Below, piece by piece: positions 37,234 through 48,364 of a DNA stretch of 64,000 nt. The notes under the pieces were generated by a model. That model had not been told where the DNA came from. It ran no database searches and saw nothing but the letters and a program-made list of their open reading frames with translations. How positions within the stretch are numbered: position 1 is the stretch's first letter; every line of letters begins with the position of its first letter. A program made the position numbers and the translations under genes. The DNA is from Parapristionchus giblindavisi (Eukaryota; Nematoda; Chromadorea; Rhabditida; Diplogasteridae), in NCBI GenBank assembly GCA_943737045.1, contig CALSFV010000202.1:496001-560000 (forward strand). The letters run 5' to 3'.

Positions 37234-38227
37234 GACTCTAGGTTGTACAGGCGCGTTACCGACCGAGAAGCCAGCGATTATGAAGTTCAGGTATGCTTGG
37301 ATTGTTGAAAAGTGAAGCATCGATTGATTTGGCAGAAAATATTGATTGATTTGGAAGAAACATTGATTGATTTTTGTACTGATAGATGTTCATTCACTGC
37401 TCGCTCGATATCGTGGAAGACAAACTTGCGAAGGCGACGGAGATGTATCTCGGTCTGCTCACATCCAATCACAAGTGAGGCGTTATAAATGAATCTACGC
37501 TCTGGCCACACTCTTTGTCTACGAGAGAGTGTGACCAGAGCGGAGAGTAAAACTTGTTTGGGTGAGTTGCGCGTTCTTAAAAAAAGAGATGTGGTGCTCG
37601 CCTTAGTTGCCAAACGACATCATTTGTCTTCGAGGGAGACACCTGTATCAAGAGTGTGCTAATTTTATCCACTACTTGTGTGTGCATGTTTGGACACAAA
37701 CTAGATTATACAAACTAAATTAAGGGACAGCCCCTTCATCTTTAATTTTATAATTTAATTTTTTTTAATTTCGAACTTTCCAGATACAAATCGTATGGAT
37801 TCGTTTCGAACACCGGCATCAAATTCGTACTCGTCCTCTCATTGGCTAACACAACTTTGAAGGTTCATTTTATTTATTTGTTTATTTAATTATTCCATCA
37901 AACATATATTCATAAACACGTTACTGGTCAAGGGAAAGAGGGGAGATGGATTTTCATCACGTATATGTTATTTATTAAATTAATGATAAAACAGATGAAA
38001 ATCGATTGATCCCTAATGTCATCCCATGTCTCATTATGGGTATAATGTGATGGAATAAAGAATAAGAATAAGAATTAAAACCAATATTGATTTATTGATC
38101 AATTGACTTTCCCAGGATACGGGCATATGTCCACATCCGTGCGTACTTCAAGCGGTTCCATCTCCACTACACGAATGCGCTCTCGAATCCGTTCTATGAA
38201 CTGGGCAAGCCGATAAAGTCATGGTGA
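37234..38227 (+). CDS. TRAPPC2L-like TRAPP complex subunit (partial model)
   Basis: A longin/sedlin-fold subunit of the TRAPP tethering complex in ER-Golgi traffic. Exons: 37234-37290, 37386-37474, 37784-37862 and 38116-38227. Recognisable pieces are KATEMYLGLL, YGFVSNTGIKFVLVLS followed by ANTTL, and AYFKRFH with SNPFYELGKPIKS, matching TRAPPC2L family order. The first coding exon (expected to encode about ten residues) was not found. An in-frame ATG at 37168 reads into the first exon but its residues do not resemble the family. The join 37862/38116 is out of phase for the homologous frame, which needs a 2-nt carry-in. That implies a missed microexon or a frame disruption. The gene either stops at TGA 38225 or uses the donor at 38224 (atg|gtgagt). 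A hairpin MITE fragment lies in the second intron and a hAT-like element starts 100 bp downstream. Confidence 0.72.
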
Positions 38228-38319
38228 GTTCTTCCAATCGATTGTAGATCTTTTGCTCTTCGAATCGATTATCGATTTTTCTCTTTCTTATCCAAAACAT
38301 ACACTGCATTCATCTGATC

Positions 38320-39211
38320 TTCTTAAGCAGACATGGCCCATGGTTATCCCTTGGGATAGACCCACCCGCAATTTTTTTTAAAAAGTAGGTAACCCACCCG
38401 CAAAATTTGGAAAAATGTTGACTTGAAAAATTATTAATTAATCAATCATGTCGAAAAAATTTGAAGAAATGAGTATGGTAGCAAATTGAATAAATGAGTA
38501 CGAATATGAGAGGAGTACGATCTTTAAGTTCAGTGAAGTGATAGTAGTACGCTGTGTCGGAATTTAACGTTAACAAGAACGGAAATATTAATTGATTCAA
38601 AAAAAATTTGATTTTTCGTTTAGAGAGTCGCGTACCGACAGAGAACACAGTGGGCAATAAGAAATATGAAAATTATAGCGGGAAAGTGTTGTTTGGAGGG
38701 GTGCATTTTCAGGCATGATTATCGCGTACTGAATTTATTTTTTCTATTTCCTTGGTCTTAGCATATAAAAATTATTTTTTTGCGTCATTTCTCGTCGCGT
38801 ACCGACAGAGATTCCAATTTTCCACATGGAAATGTAAAACGAACGCGTCAAACTCATTTGCCAGAGCGTTATCCCACCGTAGGTACCATGGGATAACGCG
38901 CTGGAAACCCTCTTAAACGTAATGATCACTAAATTTCTTGAGTTTCATGTTTTTCTCTGTCGGTACCCGATCAAATTGAGATACTATGCATGTAATATAG
39001 CGCAGTATTGAACGAAATCGCATATTATTAAAGTCAGTTCTCGTTCTTACTGTACGATAAATAGTCTAACTGTCAACTCAAATAATACGTTTAAAAAAGT
39101 TTTAATTTCCCCCATTTTTTGTGTACCCACCCGCATTTTTTGCCGAAAATCTACGTTACCCACCCGCATTTTTTGGCCGTGGGATAACCATGGACCATGT
39201 ATGTTCTTAAG
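38320..39211. mobile_element. hAT-like element, 876 bp, intact copy with empty TTAA site
   Basis: The element is 38328-39203 with TTCTTAAG on both sides (38320-38327, 39204-39211). Same family as 26796-29892. At 38570-38573 it has a single TTAA exactly where the other copy carries the 2.2-kb insertion. It starts about 100 bp after the last recognised TRAPPC2L-like exon. Confidence 0.9.
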
Positions 39212-39484
39212 TATAGTCTAAGTATAATATAATAATCTAAGTATAATAATCTAAGTATAATCTTGAAATGCTCATAACTTCCGAGCACAACCTCACACAA
39301 AAACGTTCAGTATACCGTTGAAACCTTTGGCTTCGATTTTTGTTAAAAACCATTTAACAAAATCGATTTACAAAAAAAACGAATGACCTCTGCTCATTTT
39401 CGACTTTTTCAATGTGCCATCGTTTATTCGAACCTTACGCGACACGCGTGATATAACGGTAGTCCACTTACAGTATATATTGAT

Positions 39485-39675
39485 CATAGCTGGGCACGCT
39501 GGGGCAAAGGCTGTGCGCAAACCGAGGAAGAACGGGCAAGGCTGTGTGCATGGCTTTTTTATGAATTCTTTTTTCTGACGAATTCTGGAAATTTTCCAGT
39601 TTTTGCGAGGAAAGGCTATCCGCAAGACCTCATGGGAAGGCAAGGCTATGTGCAAAATATATTCGTTTTCATGCG
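39485..39675. mobile_element. MITE, caaaggctgtgcgcaaacc family
   Basis: catagctgggcacgctgggg and aaggctgtgcgcaaaccgag at the left; the right part is less symmetrical. Related to 19040-19370. Confidence 0.45.
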
Positions 39676-39787
39676 CTCATCTATGAAAATTATTCACACT
39701 CATTTTCTATAAGAACCGATACTTGCGGTTATTAGGCGAGAATCTTAAAAAATGGTTTTATTTCGCGATTTGCATGCCTAATACAAA

Positions 39788-41278
39788 ATATCACGCATGT
39801 CAGCTAAGGATTGACTGATTCCACTACACACTTTTGAGTTGACCCCCTCTTTTCTCCACGGTTTTCGATGGTCCTTGGGTAGGACATCCCTGAGCCAGAG
39901 TAGCAAGGTTGGTAGATCAATCGTCTCTTCAGGAGCTCACGTCAAAGTTCGTCGTTGAGGCTCCTTCCGATGCGATTTTCTCGGCTCACAGGAGAGCTAG
40001 GAAAAAGTGATCAACAGATGAAATGTATAATTTCTCGAGTACTTTCAGATAAAAATGTGAAAATCTAACTTATTGATTTTGTATTCCTTAAGGAATTGAT
40101 TTTGTTCCACCGTTCCGGGACCTATTTTGTTTTGGGCTCAATCGATAGAGCTCGTCAATAGCTTTCATTTAAGCCCTTGGGAGTCGATTTAAGTTGGCAT
40201 TTGGCTGAATGACGGCCAAAAAACAGCATTTGAATACTGGTAGATCACTAATGAAAGCCGCGCGTTGCTTTGATCTACTCGCCATTGTCGGTTAATTGAC
40301 TGGATTGTCCTGTAATATACTGGAGAATGGGCTGACGATCAATCTGACGTCGAGTCGCTCTCCCAAGTTCGTTTTGTTCTCGCTGCGGCCAAACCAGCGA
40401 AATTGGTCCATTCCGATGGTTCCTGGTACGGATTGACCGATGAATGCTACAGATATGAGAGAAAGTTCCAGTTCCGCCCAGTGGATGGGCATCCAAGACG
40501 GTTACGTCGATTCAATCCAGCCAGAACACTCTCGGAATTCTTCGAGAAACATAGATCACTTGGCCAGAGATCCAGAGAGCTCTAAATGGAACTGTCTCTC
40601 TTATCTACAGTATTCATCGGTCAATCTGTACCAGGAACCATCGGAATTAGCTAATTTCGCTGGTTTGGCTGCAGCGAGAACAAAACGAACTTGGGAGAGC
40701 GATTCGACGTCAGATTGATCGTCATCCCATTCTCCAGTATATTATAGGACAATCCAGTCAATTAACCGACGATGGCGAGTAGATCAAAGCAACGCGCGGC
40801 TTTCATTAATGATCTACCAGCATTCAAATGCAGTTTTCTGGCCGTCATTCAGCAAAATGCCAACTTAAATCGGCTCCCAAGGGCTTAAATGAAAGCTATT
40901 GACGAGCTCTATCGATTGAGCCCAAAATAAAATAGGTCCCGGAACTATGGAACAAAATCAATTCTTTATGGAATACAAAATCAATAAGTTGGATTTTCAC
41001 ATTTTTATCTGAAAGTACTCGAGAAATTATACATTTCATCTGTTGAACACTTTTTCCTAGCTCTCCTGTGAGCCGAGAAAATCGCATCGGAAGGAGCCTC
41101 AACGACGAACTTTGACGTGAGCTCCTGGAGAGACGATTGATCTACCAACCTTGCTAATCTGGCTCAGGGATGTCTTACCCAAGGACCATCGAAAACCGTG
41201 GAGAAAAGAGGGGGTCAACTCAAAAGTGTGTAGTAAAGCAGACGATTTTGGTCAATCCTTAGGTGACATGCGTGATAT
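39788..41278. mobile_element. 1.5-kb palindrome (foldback)
   Basis: Starts atatcacgcatgtcagctaa and ends in the near reverse complement. Arms of about 700 bp match almost fully; the unpaired centre is about 40490-40570. No target duplication is evident. Open frames within it are not supported as genes. Confidence 0.8.
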
Positions 41279-41592
41279 GTCCATGATTGGTACTCGCTTC
41301 CTTATATTTTTGGAACCGCCCCCCCCCTCCTTGAGTCCGATACGGTAAAAACCAAGTTCGCGATCCCTAGCTCAGTGTTCTGAATCTTTCTCTTATTATC
41401 TGAATTGAATTTTATTAATGAAGGATCACTCAGACATCAAAGATTCGGAATATTATGGTTGTAGTAGAATGGATACTCATTCAGAATATTGTGTCCTTCA
41501 AACAATTGCCGACTCAGATTAGAGGACAGATGTTTCATTTCCTATCTTATACTCACTGTCCGCTTACCACAGTCTCTTTAAGGAGGAGAAGG

Positions 41593-41593
<1 letters not shown>

Positions 41594-41643
<50 letters not shown>

Positions 41644-41771
41644 AGGGGAAGAGAGAAAGAGAGAGAGGGGGAGAGAGGGGGGAGTGAGAGAGAAAGAGAG
41701 AGAGAGTAGTAGTAGCACTTTGTCTTGATCTACATTGAGGGCAGCTGTCCCTGTGGAGGATTCAATGATAC

Positions 41772-41808
<37 letters not shown>
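41594..41808. repeat. GA microsatellites
   Basis: Two (GA)n tracts, 41597-41637 (extended, imperfect, to 41706) and 41775-41804. Confidence 0.9.
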
Positions 41809-42129
41809 AAGTGAGAAAGAGATACAGAACCAAGTAACTCTTACCTTCTTTCTTCCTTTCCTATCTCAAGTCCGGTCAGAGAGTGAGGAATAGTGAGAGA
41901 GATTCTCTTCCTTTTTCTCTTCTTCTTTACCCCTTCATCATGATCCTACTGACAGTCATACTAGTCCATTCGCGTTTCTCTGGACTCTCCATAGTTTATG
42001 TACTCATATCGTGTTCAAATTGCATAAGAATATGATTTTTATTAATTTCACAGCGGTCAGAGAAAAGGTAAAGCGAAAAAGGGAGAGTAAGCAAAAGTGA
42101 GAGAGTGCAGTCCATGAGACCCCATCCAC

Positions 42130-42235
42130 CTCTCTTTTAATAATTTTATTCTCTCACATATTTTTTCTTGCACTCGAACACTCTGTACTTGTTGAAACAC
42201 CTTTGCGGTGTACGATAAATAAATAAATAAATGGG
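42130..42235 (-). repeat. LINE 3' tail with AAAT-type repeat
   Basis: gtacttgttgaaacaccttt followed by ataaataaataaataaat. The same tail occurs at 44985-45185, where a 128-bp MITE interrupts it; here the site is empty (cactcgaaca). Confidence 0.6.
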
Positions 42236-43394
42236 AGTACGACATGGTGCACCATGCCCTATTTTTTGCCCTTTTCCAAATTTTCAACTAGTGCTCTGCG
42301 TTGTTGAAACAGTGTGATTTATCATGATGAAATATCAGGTCCTTACTATTAAATGATAGTCTTTATCCATTCCGATCTCATATTCTTTTCCCCCCACATT
42401 CTATTACATAATGATTAATTATCAATCGATATTGTGACTCTGTCAAAAGGAACAATACAATGGGGGACAATGAGAGTCTTGCTAGATCACAGCAATTTTA
42501 TTCCCTTCATCGTGCCCTTTTCTGAGTTGCTTGAGCTATAAGTCATATTGTCTGACCCCCCTCCCTCTCTCCCCATTCTCCCTCTCTCTCTCTCAGTCTC
42601 TCTCTCTCTCCCCCCTTCTCATAATTTCTTCCGTTTACCTTCTCTTCACCCGCCTCCTTTAGCATTCTCTTTATAGAACATATCCTTTGACAATTAATCA
42701 ATTGACCAAAATCTTTCCTATCATTATATTTATTTAGTTTTTTTTTTATCGTACATGAGGCCAATATTTCAATATTTAAAACAAATAGACAATTAGGAAA
42801 AATCTAAAGTGAATTTCATGAAAAAGATATTCATGACCTGCTGAAAATTTATGTAACTCCCGTTTTTGAACGGGCGATAGCCGGGAGATATGCGGGCGCC
42901 CGGCGGGCGAAATATCGCCCGCGGGCGATTTGAGGGCGATGTGCGGGCGAACGCCGGGCGTTAGATCGCCCGCGGGCGATCAGCTGGTGATATTAGTGAC
43001 TCCGATCGCCCGCGGGCGATCTTACTGATCGACCGCGGCACATTTTAGGGGAGGATCGCCCGCGGACGATAGTGGAAATCGCGCCGGAGAGGGAGCCGGG
43101 AAATAGAAATAGCGCTGTTGTGTGTAAAGGAGCTGAACCGGAATATTTTTGAATTTTCGAAGTACGGTTGAATTTTAATTTAGATTAGTTGTTTTACTTG
43201 TTTTATTGCATATATATTGAGGTTGTTTAAAAGGTGAATTTAATGACCTGTGCGCGCGTCTAGAGTAAGAGTTGTTTTGGGACCATATTGTCTATTTGTT
43301 GTTGTTCCATGAGCATGTCTTGTTGTTTATGCGTATTTTTCTTTAATTTTTTACCTGCACCTGCCCGGTTTAAATATTAATGATCGTTTTTCAG

Positions 43395-46300
43395 TACCTG
43401 CCAAGATGCAGGAGGGACAGCCGCATTCTCGATTGTCGCGAGCTGAGTCGACGTAAACTGCTGCAGGTAGATATTTTCAAAATTATACTTATCCATTGTA
43501 ATGTTTCATCTTTATTCATATTCTTTATTCTTTATTCTGTATCATGCTCATTTTGCTTATCAATCATACGAAATTGACTGTTATCCGTCCAAGCACCACT
43601 GTTTGTTTCTTGCACTTGATTCTGTGTAGCGCTTTAGAGTTTGCATTATTCAGTTTCTTATTCTTTTATACTTCAAAATTGATTAGGAAATGAATGTTAG
43701 GGGCGAAACTTATAAATAAATATCACATATATTTTGTAATGGAGACAGACAGAATCGGGATATTAGCGAAACAACGAATACTTTTTTCATGCAGAATTAT
43801 TCTAATAATCTTTCCAGAATTCAACTACAATTGATGGCCCGGAAGAACATAGACGATCGAAGACTCCGGAGTTGTTCACGGTATTTAATATAATATTGCT
43901 TATTACAGTATTCTTTAATCAATGATTTTTAGAATGAGATTAAAGTTAAAAATCGATTTACTGTATTGTGTTTCATTTCATTTTACTCTAGCTAGTAGCT
44001 ACATAATTCTTCAGTGTCTTCTCTGATCCATTTCATCTTGTTCTTTCAGAATTCCGATGATTCGACCGATGACGCTGCAAGGACAAGGAGGGAGGAGGGA
44101 GGGGGACTCATACGATTGGTACGATGTTAAAATTGTAATTATTAAAATTAAAATTATTTATTGTATCTTGCCTTATTTTAACCGCATTGAACTATCGCAA
44201 ATCATTGTCAGCAGATAGTTGAAATCACTAATCCATCGATATTTCGACAGATTACGGTAATTGATTAGTAACCGATCGATAATTGCAGACATCATTCCAA
44301 CGCATGATCGATACATCGTCATCATCATCAACTACACCAAATTGTCCTCCACCAAATCGGCATACTCCGCTCACGTTTATATATCGTAATCTATCAAATT
44401 ATTTATTTATTTTCCTATTATTGATCAAGCATTTTCGATACCCTCATACGTGTATTTCTGTAGTGGGTCAATTCTCGAAATAGGGTGGGTTGAGTCACAA
44501 AATTTGGTATTTTTCGCTAAAAAATCGTCATTTTTAGCTTCCTTTCGCATCAAGTAGCCTAAAATGGGCCTTATATAGGGGGTCAATCATCGCATTACGA
44601 GGGTATGACAATGTATGATTATCGATAATTATGTATTGTAACAAATATTCTTTTCTTTATTTGTTACAAAAGTGCTAAACAGTCATCTTTTGTATGGTTT
44701 ACAGCATAAGCAATTCTTTCATTGTCACTTGATAACGATTTTTCGTTTCAGAATGGCCGTCCCCCGAGATGGACTACAGGTGGGGCAGAGAAGGCGCAGC
44801 GGATACTGTAGAAGTTGCGATTGCTAGAGTACCACTTGTACAGTATGGCTAGCTCTAACAATCGCAATTTCTACAGTGAAGTAGCCTCTCCCCGAACAAG
44901 CCGGAGAATGCCCAAGGAAACGCCGAAACAGGTGAGATATATTTGATTTGGTCAGAATCGTAACCAAGGATTTTTGTTTTATTTATTTATTTATCTTACA
45001 CCACAAGGGTGTTTCAACAAGTACAAAGTGTTCGACACACAGAGAAATAAGTGTTATCCACGGAGCATAGGACCTGAAAAGTGTTATATTTAACACCTTT
45101 TGAGCTCAAATATAACACTTTTCAGGTCTTATCCTCCGTGGATAACACTTATTTCTCTGTGTGGAGTGCAAGAAAAGTATGTGAAAGCTCAAAATTACAG
45201 TGGTGGCCAAAAGGATATCATATTTTGGTTTTTTGAGCATATCTTTTCTTGTAGTTAACCGATCACCTTTAAATTTTTATATAGTGAGCTCAAACATGTT
45301 TCACAATGTATACCGAGGCATGGGGCCGGTTTTTCAATTTTAACGGCTTCCTGGCTACAGTATCCCAAAATGACTTAAAATGAATGAAAATGATTTGTTC
45401 ATTTAATCTGTTTAATGATCGATTTGAGCCTGAATTGTTGCCCAGACATCACCCACTTGAGCTATCCACTTTGTTAGTGATTTAATCAATTATTTTGATT
45501 GATAACATGTTGGATATTGTTAATATATTTGTTTGGTTGATTTTTAAAATCTATTCGTAAAAAACGGCAGGAATACATTTAATAACTCGATCCGATGATT
45601 TGAGAGGGACAACTAGCTCGCATAAGACACCCCCCCCCCCCTCCCTGCCCCATATTCGTTCGTTCCATACTTTTAATCATTATCATTTTGTGTTGAGAGT
45701 CCTTATTATGTTATTTATTATTTTATTTTCTTAATTCGACTGTCCCGTTCATGCGTGATCATGTGATAAATAAATATATATATATATTAAAAATTAGAGG
45801 ATAAGTATATCCCTCAAAATGAGATGTCACGGTCATTTTGGGATACTGTAGCCAGGAAGCCGTTAAAATTAAAAAAAACCTGGACCATGCCTCGGTATAC
45901 ATTGTGAAACATCTTTGGGCTCACTATATAAAAATTTAAAGGTGATCGGTTAACTACAAGAAAAGATATGCTCAAAAAACCAAAATATGATATCCTTTTG
46001 GCCACCACTGTATTAAAAGAATTTTTTAAAATTGCTCATTGCAGATTGACCGGTTCCCCTGAGAGGGACTACATACGGGACGGAGATGGAGCCGCGGTTA
46101 CTTTAAAAGTAACAATTGAGTAAGTACCTCTAGTACAGCAAGCCAAGCTCATTAATTGCAATTTCAGCAGTTAACCGCAGAAACAGCCTGTGCCCGAGAG
46201 GGGGCGGAGAATGCCCAAGGAGACGCCAGAAGATGTAGTAATCGATAATTGATTGGGTTTGAACCGTAACCAATGATTTTTCATTTCAGAGGGACGACAC

Positions 46301-48208
46301 GAGATGGGGCGGAGGATGGCGGGTTACTGTAGAATCAGGGACTGAATGAGTGCCGCTGGTACAGTTAGGCAAGCTCATTCGGTCGTGCATTCTACAGTAG
46401 ACCGTGGAAGACGCCTCTGCTATGGACAAGGAGAGGCAAGAGGTGAGAGATAGTCATTTGGTACTTGTGTATCACTTTGCAACCGATATCTGATTGGTTT
46501 GGAACCTTAACCAATGATTGTTTATTTCAGATTTGCCCCAGGTCCACCGAGAGGGACTACAAACGGCGCCATAAGTGGCCAGAAGAGGTGAGATATAGCC
46601 GTAGGTAACTTACCTGATATGCAGCTACCAATATCTGATTGGGTCTCAACAATACATTTTTGTAGAACTCACATTTTGTGTACGGGTCAGTATATAAATT
46701 GGTCGGCTTGGAAATAGCGGGTCACTTTACCTCATATTTTGCCAAAAAAAATACACAAAAATACGAAGAATGAGCAATAACATCTTAAATTGTGAGTAGA
46801 ACAAAAACATATGGTTATAACCGTAACCAATGATTTTTCATTGCAGATTGGCCCGAATCCCCCGAGATGGGCATTGTATGGGCGGAGAGGGAGCCCCGGT
46901 TATTGTAGAAGGAGTGACTGAATGAGTACCACTTTTATAGTATGGCAAGCTCATTCAGTCTCGACCTCTGCAGTTAACCGCGGAAGCAACCTCCCCCTTG
47001 GACACGGCGGAGAAGATGCCAGGACAGGCCGAACCAGGTAAGATATAGTACATACGTTTTCATACCCTCACAGCGTGAGGATTGACCTACTATATAACGG
47101 TAATTTTTTATGTGATACATTACAATGTTAAAGAAAAATAACGATTTTCCACTATATTTCGAACGCGACCCTCTATATAAAACAGCCCGGTGAGGGCGGC
47201 GAAAAGGTATGATATAGTAATTCGGTACTGGTCTGATAGGTAGCAACCGAGATCAGATTGAGCTGGAACCGTGACTAGTGATTTTTCATTGCAGAAGGTC
47301 CATTTCCCCCGTGTGGGACCCGATATGGAGCGGAGAATGGACAAGAAGTGGCCGAAACAGGTGAGAGATAGTCATTTAGTACTTGTCTATCACTTACCAA
47401 CCGATATCTGATTGGGTTGGAACCGTAACCAATTATTGTTCATTTCAGATTGGCCCCGGATCCCCCGTGAGGGACTACAAACTGCGCCATAAGTGGCCAG
47501 AAGAGGTGAGATATAGCCGTAGGTAACTTACCTGATATGCAGCTACCAATATCTGATTGGGTCTGAACAATACATTTTGTAGAACTCACATTTTGTGGGT
47601 GCGGGTCTATATATAAATTGGTTGGCTTGGAAATAACGGGTCACTTTGCCTCTTATTTTGCAAAAAAATACACAAAAAAACGAAGAATGAGCAATAACAT
47701 AGTTCTTAAATTGTGAGCTGAACAAAAACATATGGTTAAAGCCGTAACTAATAATTTTTCATTGCAGATTGGCCGGTTCCCCCGAGAGGGAGACGTGATG
47801 GGACGGAGAGGCAGCCCCGGTTACTGTAGAAATTGTTATTGCTAGAGTACCACTAGTATAGTATGGCAAGCTCAAACAATCGCAATTTCTACAGTGAATT
47901 GCGGAAGCAGCCTGTGTCCGAGAGGGACCGGAGAATGTCGAAGAAGTGGCCGAAACAGGTGAGAGATCATTATTCGGTACTTGTCTATCACGTAGTAATC
48001 GATGATTGATTGGGTTATAACCGTAACAAATGATTTTTCATTTCAGATTGGCTCCGGTTCAACCGAGAGGGACTCAACGAGATGGGACGGAGAGGGTGCC
48101 CGGTTACTGTAGAATCAGGGACTGAATGAGTACCGCTGGTACAGTTAGGTAAGCTCATTCGGTCGCGCATTCTACAGTAGACCGAGGAAGACGACTCTGG
48201 AGCTATGA
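43395..48208 (+). CDS. multi-exon gene with tandem symmetric exons, several holding hairpin introns
   Basis: Exon-like segments with good splice sites, all phase 0 at first: 43395-43466, 43818-43880, 44050-44118, then 44752-44807 joined to 44877-44931. Repeated copies follow: 46045 (degenerate, donor deleted), 46290-46442, 46531-46587, 46847-47037, 47295-47360, 47449-47505, 47768-47958 and 48047-48208. Copies without hairpins are fully open (RDYKLRHKWPEE and ERRMDKKWPKQ). In the 44.75 kb copy, removing the 69-nt hairpin leaves an open 111-nt exon; retaining it gives an immediate TAG. A possible first exon is ATG 43309-43332. The encoded segments are charged (RREEGGGL, EEHRRSKTPEL) and match no family I know. 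Frames do not stay consistent through every later copy: the 122-nt copies shift phase. Some copies are therefore decayed, skipped or non-coding. A non-coding spliced RNA is the alternative. Confidence 0.42.
44427..44630. mobile_element. hAT-like MITE (CATAC family), reversed copy
   Basis: Inner phrases gtgggtcaattctcgaaata and gtcaatcatcgcattacgag; right end GTATGACAATGTATG followed by ATTATCGA. The left flank ATTATTGA is a near match, so the target duplication is probably eroded. Confidence 0.55.
44808..44876 (+). ncRNA. 69-nt GT...AG hairpin 1 (mirtron-like)
   Basis: Starts GTAGAAGTTGCGATTG and ends CAATCGCAATTTCTACAG. Including the flanking CT, the first 24 nt of the two arms pair apart from one mismatch and one G-U. 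The loop region is TACCACTTGTACAGTATGG. The boundaries are exact GT and AG, and splicing it out restores an open phase-0 exon (44752-44931). Processing as a mirtron is inference; no RNA evidence is available here. Confidence 0.5.
45034..45165. mobile_element. 128-bp palindromic MITE in a LINE tail
   Basis: The element is 45036-45163 with ends CACACAGAGAAATAAGTGTT and its reverse complement, flanked by GA on both sides. The empty counterpart at 42170-42180 has a single GA (reverse strand). Confidence 0.7.
45196..46012. mobile_element. Tc1-like non-autonomous element, 813 bp
   Basis: The element is 45198-46010 between TA dinucleotides. Termini of about 200 bp start CAGTGGTGGCCAAAAGGATA. The middle (45400-45800) is unrelated AT-rich sequence. 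The CAGTGGTGGCCAAAA start is typical of Tc1 relatives. It lies in an intron of the hairpin-exon gene. Confidence 0.8.
46103..46170 (+). ncRNA. hairpin 2 of the array (decayed donor)
   Basis: The same position in the repeated unit as the other hairpins, 68 nt. It begins TTAAAAGTAACAATTGAG instead of GTAGAA and ends TTTCAGCAG. The stem is weaker. The host exon has also lost its own 3' donor (GAAGATGTAGTAATCG), so this copy looks inactive. Confidence 0.35.
46329..46397 (+). ncRNA. 69-nt GT...AG hairpin 3
   Basis: GTAGAATCAGGGACTGAATG opposite CTCATTCGGTCGTGCATTC and TACAG. The arm sequence differs from hairpin 1, yet pairing is kept (GACTGAATGAG with CTCATTCGGTC). The length is again exactly 69 nt, between GT and AG. 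Confidence 0.45.
46905..46973 (+). ncRNA. 69-nt GT...AG hairpin 4
   Basis: The arms GTGACTGAATGAG and CTCATTCAGTCTC pair, with a loop around TACCACTTTTATAGTATGG. It sits between GT at 46905 and AG at 46973, in the same place within its exon copy as hairpins 1, 3, 5 and 6. Confidence 0.45.
47043..47219. mobile_element. hAT-like MITE, 161 bp, 8-bp target duplication
   Basis: The element is 47051-47211, flanked by ATATAGTA (47043-47050, 47212-47219). Left end CATACGTTTTCATACCCTCA. Inserted just inside an intron of the hairpin-exon array. Confidence 0.85.
47826..47894 (+). ncRNA. 69-nt GT...AG hairpin 5
   Basis: GTAGAAATTGTTATTGCTAG opposite CAAACAATCGCAATTTCTAC. The 3' arm is almost the same as in hairpin 1; the 5' arm has two changes that weaken the stem. 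The loop is TACCACTAGTATAGTATGG. Confidence 0.45.
48109..48177 (+). ncRNA. 69-nt GT...AG hairpin 6
   Basis: Nearly identical to hairpin 3 (GTAGAATCAGGGACTGAATG; AAGCTCATTCGGTCGCGC). Retention gives an in-frame TAG at once (CTG TAG). Removal keeps the frame open to TGA 48206-48208, which would end the transcript's coding part. Confidence 0.45.
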
Positions 48209-48295
48209 AGATTATTATTGTGTTGTTTTCTTTGTATTTCTTTCTTTGTTTTGTTTTTCTTTCTTTCTTGCAATCCGAGGTTGCTCTATAATTTG

Positions 48296-48364
48296 TGATT
48301 GAATGAGTACCACTGGTACAGCAAGGCAATCTCAAACAGTCACAATTTATATAGCAAACCAAGG
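48296..48364 (+). ncRNA. hairpin 7 of the array (no GT)
   Basis: CTATAATTTGTGATTGAATG opposite CAAACAGTCACAATTTATATAG. It has the same 69-nt length and loop (TACCACTGGTACAGCAAGG), but the 5' dinucleotide is CT, so it could not be spliced out as a standard intron. No clear exon copy flanks it. Confidence 0.35.

Noticed and set aside
40275..40718. Overlapping open frames on both strands
   Set aside because: They lie in the centre of a palindrome and mirror each other; no splice signals or family resemblance.
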